Part shown: positions 22,104 through 26,052 of the stretch, in pieces
Position numbering within the stretch: position 1 is the stretch's first letter
How the letters are laid out: every line of letters begins with the position of its first letter
Source: Kiritimatiellia bacterium
GTDB taxonomy: Bacteria; Verrucomicrobiota; Kiritimatiellia; RFP12; UBA1067
Reading direction: 5' to 3'
Assembly (NCBI GenBank): GCA_017405115.1
Contig: JAFRBA010000152.1
Coordinates: forward strand, 1 to 26,052
DNA: 26,052 nt
Notes under the pieces: model-generated
What the model was told of the DNA's origin: nothing
Database searches by the model: none
What the model saw: the letters and a program-made list of their open reading frames with translations, nothing else
Made by a program: the position numbers and the translations under genes

Positions 22104-23072
22104 GTGAAAGCAGCGAACAGCTGCCCCCAAAACGGCCCGCTCTGCGCCGCAGTAGGTTTTTCCACCGGCGTGGAATCGGCGAACATCGTCGGCTATAAGG
22201 GCATCTCGTCTGGGGAGAATCTCTCTCCTGTCATGGGCGGCGTGTTCGAGCCTGTGAATGGCGCCAGCACATACGACCTTCGCGACTGCCAGATTGTCGG
22301 TGACGAAGGCGAGTACTGCGACCCTGGCAACGAGTATCTCCGCGTCCTCAACCCCAACAGCCTTGCAACTACCGTGCGCTACACCTATGTCTCGCGCGAG
22401 TGGATGGTCGACAACTTCGACGACGACTCCGACGAGTATATTGACCAGTTTGCCTGGGCCATTGGCTGGTGGGTGTACGATTCGTCCGCTGATTATCAGG
22501 AACTCGTTGAGTCCCAGCAGGACGACACTCTAAAGGTTAAGTCAGCCATTAATATTACCGTAGGCACTGCGTTTATCGGTAGTTTTTCGAGCGGGCATGC
22601 GCTTCGTCTTGTCTCGAACGGCAGCGTTCAGAGAGCCAGTTCCGCCGTCGCGACGGGTGAGAACCTCTCGCCGATGATTGACAATCCGCTCCCTGTTGAC
22701 ACCACGCTTTTCGCGATGACGATTGCAGGTGAAGACGAGTCTGGCGAGTATTGCGATCCTGGCAACGAGTATCTCCGCGTCCTCAACCCCAACAGCCTCG
22801 CAACCACCATACGCTACACATACATCTCGCGCGAGTGGATGGTTGACAACTTCGACGACGACTCCGACGAGTACATTGACCAGTTCTCCTGGGCCATTGG
22901 CTGGTGGGTGTACGATTCGTCCGCAGACTATCAGGAGATCATCGAGCAGGACAAGGACACGACATCCGAGCTTCGGCTTACAACGGATGTGCCAGTTCCG
23001 TCCGGGATGGGCTTTATCGGCAGTTTCTCCAGCGGACATTCGCTAAACATCAACTTCCCGAGGGCTTACTAA
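22104..23072 (+). CDS. Secreted protein with internal duplication; 5' end possibly damaged
   Basis: 322 residues if started at the GTG at 22104. CAAVGFSTGVESANIVGYKG looks like the end of a signal peptide followed by the ANIVGY start of the mature part, as seen in small secreted proteins of this lineage. The residues before it (VKAANSCPQNGP) are not a normal signal-peptide start, and no ribosome site is present. A small hairpin (GCAGC-GAACA-GCTGC, 22110-22124) sits in exactly that region. The body is two copies of a roughly 145-residue unit (GEYCDPGNEYLRVLNPN, REWMVDNFDDDSDEYIDQF, WAIGWWVYDSSADYQE, FIGSFSSGH). Acidic, with conserved Trp, it may be a surface or matrix protein. Function is unknown. 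The true start may be lost. Confidence 0.65.
   Translation: MKAANSCPQNGPLCAAVGFSTGVESANIVGYKGISSGENLSPVMGGVFEPVNGASTYDLRDCQIVGDEGEYCDPGNEYLRVLNPNSLATTVRYTYVSREWMVDNFDDDSDEYIDQFAWAIGWWVYDSSADYQELVESQQDDTLKVKSAINITVGTAFIGSFSSGHALRLVSNGSVQRASSAVATGENLSPMIDNPLPVDTTLFAMTIAGEDESGEYCDPGNEYLRVLNPNSLATTIRYTYISREWMVDNFDDDSDEYIDQFSWAIGWWVYDSSADYQEIIEQDKDTTSELRLTTDVPVPSGMGFIGSFSSGHSLNINFPRAY
22311..22942 (+). repeat. Intragenic direct duplication, period 435 bp
   Basis: Bases 22311-22507 and 22746-22942 are more than 90 per cent identical by eye, with the reading frame kept (435 bases = 145 codons). Differences are mostly at third codon positions. Confidence 0.85.
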
Positions 23073-23121
23073 ATTTGATGCGCTGCAAAGTGTAGCGCGC
23101 GAAACAAAAAGGAAAACAAAA

Positions 23122-23715
23122 ATGAGGAAACTAATAGTTACAGCTGCGATTGTCTGCGCAGCGTCTATGTCGCAGGCGGCGACATTTCGGTGGGCGAGTG
23201 AAAATCAGGTCTATGGTCCTACGGTTGCCAATTTGACGACCGAGACTTCCAGTTCGTATGGCGTCGGCACGGCGACTTCCGACCGCATGAAGGCCGAAGG
23301 TTCGAACCAAGGTGTCACATGGACATATTTGATGGTCTTGACATCGGACGGGGTCACTGAGAACATTACGGGGACTGTAACGACATATAGCTCAAACAAA
23401 ATCAGTGAGAATGTCACAACCACGTCAATCGACATTCCTTCGGATGATTCGACAAAGAACATCGCATGGGACATCGTGATTACGGGTACAAAGACTGTAG
23501 ATGGAAAGACTTGGACTTACGAGTCGAACCACATTACAGGCAATGCCGACTTCACGAGCCTTGCCGAGCGAAAGTTCACCACTGGCGGTCCCACTGGCTG
23601 GACGATTACGGCACCGTCGACGCCGATGCCTCCGCAGCCGATCCCGGAGCCGACGAGCGGGCTTCTGCTTGCGCTCGGCCTTGCCGGTCTCGCGCTTCGC
23701 CGGAAGCGTGCGTAA
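23122..23715 (+). CDS. PEP-CTERM exported protein
   Basis: A 197-residue protein with an N-terminal signal peptide (MRKLIVTAAIVCAASMSQAA). The C-terminal sorting signal begins with IPEPTSG at about 173, continues with a hydrophobic helix (LLLALGLAGLAL) and ends in RRKRA. The middle is Thr/Ser-rich and beta-prone (NITGTVTTYSSNKISENV) without a known domain. Family knowledge: PEP-CTERM proteins are cut and anchored or released by exosortase, often linked to exopolysaccharide or biofilm. No exosortase is in this window. AAGGA is eight bases before the ATG. A strong terminator follows the stop. Confidence 0.85.
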   Translation: MRKLIVTAAIVCAASMSQAATFRWASENQVYGPTVANLTTETSSSYGVGTATSDRMKAEGSNQGVTWTYLMVLTSDGVTENITGTVTTYSSNKISENVTTTSIDIPSDDSTKNIAWDIVITGTKTVDGKTWTYESNHITGNADFTSLAERKFTTGGPTGWTITAPSTPMPPQPIPEPTSGLLLALGLAGLALRRKRA

Positions 23716-23724
23716 GCGGATTGC

Positions 23725-23745
23725 GGTCACGCGGGACGCGTGACC
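23725..23745. other. Perfect hairpin after the PEP-CTERM gene
   Basis: GGTCACGCG-GGA-CGCGTGACC is a nine-bp perfect stem with a three-base loop, but has no T-tract. It lies just upstream of the true terminator and resembles small REP-like palindromes. Confidence 0.6.
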
Positions 23746-23762
23746 CTACCGAAACAAGGAAG

Positions 23763-23791
23763 GCCCGTCCGAGCAATCGGGCGGGCTTTTT
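23763..23791 (+). terminator. Rho-independent terminator of the PEP-CTERM gene
   Basis: GCCCGTCCGA pairs with TCGGGCGGGC (one G-U-type pair) around a GCAA tetraloop, followed by TTTTT at 23787-23791. This is the clearest terminator in the window. Confidence 0.9.
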
Positions 23792-23820
23792 GAATGAAAA
23801 ACCCCAAAAGAAAGGCATGG

Positions 23821-23849
23821 TTGACGGCGGAAAGAAAATATGGGATAAT
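23821..23849 (+). promoter_or_regulatory. Near-consensus promoter for hicBA
   Basis: TTGACG (23821-23826), exactly 17 bases, then GATAAT (23844-23849) preceded by TGG. Transcription would start near 23856, and AGGAGG at 23861-23866 is the ribosome site. Confidence 0.8.
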
Positions 23850-23874
23850 GTCATCATCCTAGGAGGTATTCGGC

Positions 23875-24084
23875 ATGTGCAGATTCTATACAATAATCCA
23901 TGAAGAGCCCGACGGTGGATACTCCGCCGAGGTTCCTGCGTTGCCTGGATGCTACACCGATGGCGATACGCTTGACGAAGTCAAGGCAAATCTGCGCGAG
24001 GCGATTCAGTTGTATCTTGAAGTGTTCGAAGATGAATGCACGAATCTCCCGGCGGGTTCTAGCGTCATGGAAGTATCTGTATGA
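23875..24084 (+). CDS. hicB: HicB-family antitoxin (short form)
   Basis: A 69-residue protein with the HicB/UPF0150 core: a beta-hairpin start (FYTIIHEEPDGGYSAEVPALPGCYTDGD), then the helix TLDEVKANLREAIQLYLEVF. It lacks the usual C-terminal ribbon- or helix-turn-helix DNA-binding domain, so repression of its promoter by itself is doubtful. It is first in the operon, antitoxin before toxin, and overlaps hicA by four bases (ATGA). It has a strong promoter and ribosome site. Confidence 0.88.
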   Translation: MCRFYTIIHEEPDGGYSAEVPALPGCYTDGDTLDEVKANLREAIQLYLEVFEDECTNLPAGSSVMEVSV

Positions 24085-24287
24085 AGCCCCTGACTGCCCA
24101 GCAGATGGCGTTCATGCTGAATGCCCGTGGCTGGTTGATCGTCCGACAACACGGTAGCCACATGGTTTTCAAGAAGAACGGTGAGCCCAAGATCGTGGTT
24201 GTCCCTGATCATGGCAAACGCGCACTCAGCACCGGCACTCAGCGACGAATCATGCGCGACGCCGGCATAACACCTGACGAACTCTGA
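24081..24287 (+). CDS. hicA: HicA-family mRNA interferase toxin
   Basis: A 68-residue double-stranded-RNA-binding-like toxin. It has the family line G-W-x-x-x-R-Q-x-G-S-H with the catalytic histidine H27 (RQHGSHMVF), then VVPDHGKRALSTGTQRRIMRDAGITPDEL. Family role: ribosome-independent mRNA cleavage, neutralised by HicB binding. The start codon overlaps the hicB stop. All key residues are present, so it looks functional. Confidence 0.92.
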   Translation: MKPLTAQQMAFMLNARGWLIVRQHGSHMVFKKNGEPKIVVVPDHGKRALSTGTQRRIMRDAGITPDEL

Positions 24288-24325
24288 TATTATCCATTTC
24301 CGCCGCCTCTAGTCAAGGAGCGGCA

Positions 24326-25192
24326 ATGTCCTGGAACAGAAACAATTCAAAGAGCCAGCGCGGCGCGGCGGCAGCGCGAAAGCCCCGCGTCCCGCCCGTC
24401 CTGCTTGTCCTGCTCGTCCTGTTAGTCCTCGCCGCCTGCGTCTGGTGGGCGGTTCGGCAGGGCGGTGGTGCCGCGCCAAAGCCCAAGGCGCCGCGTGCCG
24501 GCGGGAAGATCGCCGAGGCGACGCCCGCAGCCGCCCCGCGTACCGCGCAGGCGGAGAGGCGCGAGACGACGAAGGAGGAGAAGCGGCTCGCCGAGATCAG
24601 GCGCTACGAGGAGAAGTACGGCACGAACATGCCGCCGGGGATAAAGGCGCGGGTCTACTTTCTCAAGAATCCTCCGGAGACGGTCTACAGAATCCAAAAC
24701 AGGTACTCATATCTGCGCCATCCGGCAGAGAGGCAGATCGCGAGCCTGCTGGAGGTGGAGCCCGGCGCGTTCATGCTCGACAGGCTCGAGTTCGGGGAGA
24801 GTTTCAACCGCGACTTCCTCGCGGCCATGCTGGACGGGAGCAAGCCGCTTCCCGACGACGACGACGAGACGCGCGCGGTCAAGGAGGCGGTCGCAGAGAC
24901 GATACAGGACATGGCGGCCCTGCGGAAATCGGAGGGGAAGCTTCCGAGCGAGATACTGAACGAGCACGCCGGGGTGCTGTACGAGCTCGGCCAGTTCGAG
25001 AAGGACCTCGAGGACGAGCTCCTGAAGGCCAAGTCCGATCCAGAGAAGTCCGACGACGAAGTGCGGGACTTGTTCGCGGCGGCGAACGTGCTGAGGAAGA
25101 AGAGGGGCCTTCCGGAGTGGAAGGTGCCCGACTTCTCGAAGCGGAGCATCAGGCTGCACAGGAAACTCAAGAGGAAGGAGACAGGGAAATGA
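24326..25192 (+). CDS. Single-pass membrane protein of unknown function
   Basis: 288 residues, not recognised. A basic N-terminus (NNSKSQRGAAAARKPR) is followed by one strong transmembrane helix (PPVLLVLLVLLVLAAC, about 23-43), then an Ala/Pro/Lys-rich linker to about 75, then a long charged, mostly helical region rich in Glu, Lys and Asp. It is probably anchored in the inner membrane with the bulk outside the cytoplasm. AAGGAG is five bases before the ATG. Its stop overlaps the next start (ATGA), so the two proteins are made together and may form a complex. No enzyme motif is seen. Confidence 0.75.
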   Translation: MSWNRNNSKSQRGAAAARKPRVPPVLLVLLVLLVLAACVWWAVRQGGGAAPKPKAPRAGGKIAEATPAAAPRTAQAERRETTKEEKRLAEIRRYEEKYGTNMPPGIKARVYFLKNPPETVYRIQNRYSYLRHPAERQIASLLEVEPGAFMLDRLEFGESFNRDFLAAMLDGSKPLPDDDDETRAVKEAVAETIQDMAALRKSEGKLPSEILNEHAGVLYELGQFEKDLEDELLKAKSDPEKSDDEVRDLFAAANVLRKKRGLPEWKVPDFSKRSIRLHRKLKRKETGK

Positions 25193-26028
25193 AGACATTG
25201 GCTGTCGCGGCGGTCGCCGCCGCGTGGGCGCTGGCGGCTGTCGCCGCAGGGGAGGCCGGGAGCGGCACGGGGGTTCAGCCGCAGAAACCCGGTATGGAAA
25301 TGCCGCGGCGCGGGAGGCTTACGCCCGAGCAGGCCCGCGAGCGCAACGCGAAGAACATGATGAGGCGCTACGGCGGCAGGCTGCGCAAGGCAGGCAGCGC
25401 GCACGGCAAGGTGGTCTTCCTCAATGCCCAGAAGAGGGTTGCGCGGGCCGGGCTGCAGAACGCATTGGACGTCGTCGAGGACAGGATACACCCTGTATGG
25501 GAGTATGTCGAGGCTGCGACGGCCAATCCCTTCAACCCCGGACCCGACCTAAAGAAGGCTGGAGCGGACGTCGGCGTGGCCATCGTCGACTCAGAGGGCG
25601 TTCCGTCGCTGCTTATAGCGCCTGAGGCCGGCTGGGCGGTCGTCAATGTCGCCGCGCTGGCAGACGGATGCGACGGCGAGACGCTTGCGAAGCGTGTCCG
25701 AGTGGAGGTCCTCAGAGCGTTCGCCCTCGTCGGTGGCGCTGCTTTCATGCAGCAGGATCCGATAGTCATGCGCGCTGACATCATGACGCCGAAGGACCTC
25801 GACATGATCAAGGAGGAGAACTTCGGGATAGACGTCGCCTATGCGATGTCGAGGGGACTTCCGAAGCGCGGAGTCACGCCGTGGTTCGAGACGACCTACA
25901 AGAAGGCCTGCCAGGAGGGCTGGGCCCCGCCGCCGACCAACGAATTCCAGAAGGCGATCTGGGACAAGACGCACGCCATCCCCAAGACCCCGATGAAGAT
26001 CGAGTTCGACCCGAAGAAGGGAAGATAG
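25189..26028 (+). CDS. Exported protein of unknown function, partner of the preceding gene
   Basis: 279 residues, not recognised. It has a signal peptide (MKTLAVAAVAAAWALAAVAA), then a Gly/Pro/Arg-rich stretch to about 55. A probably folded domain follows (KVVFLNAQKRVARAGLQNAL, GVAIVDSEGVPSLLIAPEAG, WAVVNVAAL). The C-terminus is WFETTYKKACQEGWAPPP and a basic tail. The ATG at 25189 overlaps the upstream stop and has AAGGAG eight bases before it; the frame is open much further upstream (to 24445), but that part overlaps the first gene. The periplasmic or surface location complements the membrane anchor next door. Confidence 0.75.
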   Translation: MKTLAVAAVAAAWALAAVAAGEAGSGTGVQPQKPGMEMPRRGRLTPEQARERNAKNMMRRYGGRLRKAGSAHGKVVFLNAQKRVARAGLQNALDVVEDRIHPVWEYVEAATANPFNPGPDLKKAGADVGVAIVDSEGVPSLLIAPEAGWAVVNVAALADGCDGETLAKRVRVEVLRAFALVGGAAFMQQDPIVMRADIMTPKDLDMIKEENFGIDVAYAMSRGLPKRGVTPWFETTYKKACQEGWAPPPTNEFQKAIWDKTHAIPKTPMKIEFDPKKGR

Positions 26029-26052
26029 TCGTTGGTCATTAGTTGCTAGTCG
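26029..26052. repeat. Start of a GTCATTAGTTGCTAGTCG-type repeat at the window edge
   Basis: TTGGTCATTAGTTGCTAGTC consists of near-repeats of TTAGT/CTAGT. It resembles a common intergenic repeat of this kind of genome, but is cut by the window edge. Confidence 0.35.

Noticed and set aside
24445..25188. N-terminal extension of the last gene
   Set aside because: It overlaps the preceding gene in another frame and is Arg/Gly/Ala-rich; the ATG at 25189 has a ribosome site and signal peptide.

Overview
The window is about 26 kb of GC-rich bacterial DNA. It probably comes from the PVC group (Verrucomicrobiota/Kiritimatiellae-like, or a close Lentisphaerae-type relative). This is inferred from the gene families, not from a marker gene. 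The supporting families are tandem DUF4838 proteins, a PEP-CTERM protein, a BspA-type leucine-rich-repeat protein, an XylR-type AraC regulator, a four-helix-bundle 'S23' protein, and several intergenic repeat families. No rRNA, tRNA or CRISPR array was seen.

Left part (1-15268): every gene is on the minus strand. In transcription order it reads: RraA-like protein; GH10 xylanase; an unassigned exported TIM-barrel-type protein; a parallel beta-helix protein interrupted by a frameshift, with its own promoter; an SGNH/GDSL esterase lipoprotein; a GH39-type glycosidase; two adjacent DUF4838 proteins with alpha-glucuronidase-like N-termini; a PncC/CinA-C amidase; and an LRR protein broken by two in-frame TGA codons. 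A truncated REP-associated transposase lies at the left edge. The enzyme set fits breakdown of a decorated (glucurono/acetyl-) xylan: backbone cleavage (GH10), exo-xylosidase (GH39), deacetylation (SGNH), and possibly uronic-acid removal (DUF4838). No transporter is visible.

Middle part (15269-18051): a repeat-rich, AT-richer zone. It holds a plus-strand promoter, 27-bp and 41-bp tandem repeats, a four-helix-bundle protein fused to a topoisomerase-type zinc ribbon, and a 26-bp tandem array carrying DnaA-box-like nonamers. After these comes an XylR-like regulator (LacI-type sensor plus AraC DNA-binding domain), the obvious candidate controller of the xylan genes.

Right part (18131-26028): tcdA and proC form a minus-strand housekeeping pair. 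The plus strand then carries an accessory stretch: a degenerate tyrosine recombinase, an AAA/DUF4143 ATPase with a promoter so close that its mRNA may be leaderless, an internally duplicated secreted protein, a PEP-CTERM protein followed by a strong terminator, a hicBA toxin-antitoxin pair with a near-consensus promoter, and a two-gene unit of unknown function (one membrane-anchored, one exported).

The main points for follow-up are: the shared DGW-x-[GS]-C-x-C-x-x-C motif in three adjacent proteins; two independently broken exported proteins in the same cluster; the zinc-ribbon fusion with an internal start, flanked by two different tandem arrays; and a RAYT-type palindrome embedded in an enzyme gene.
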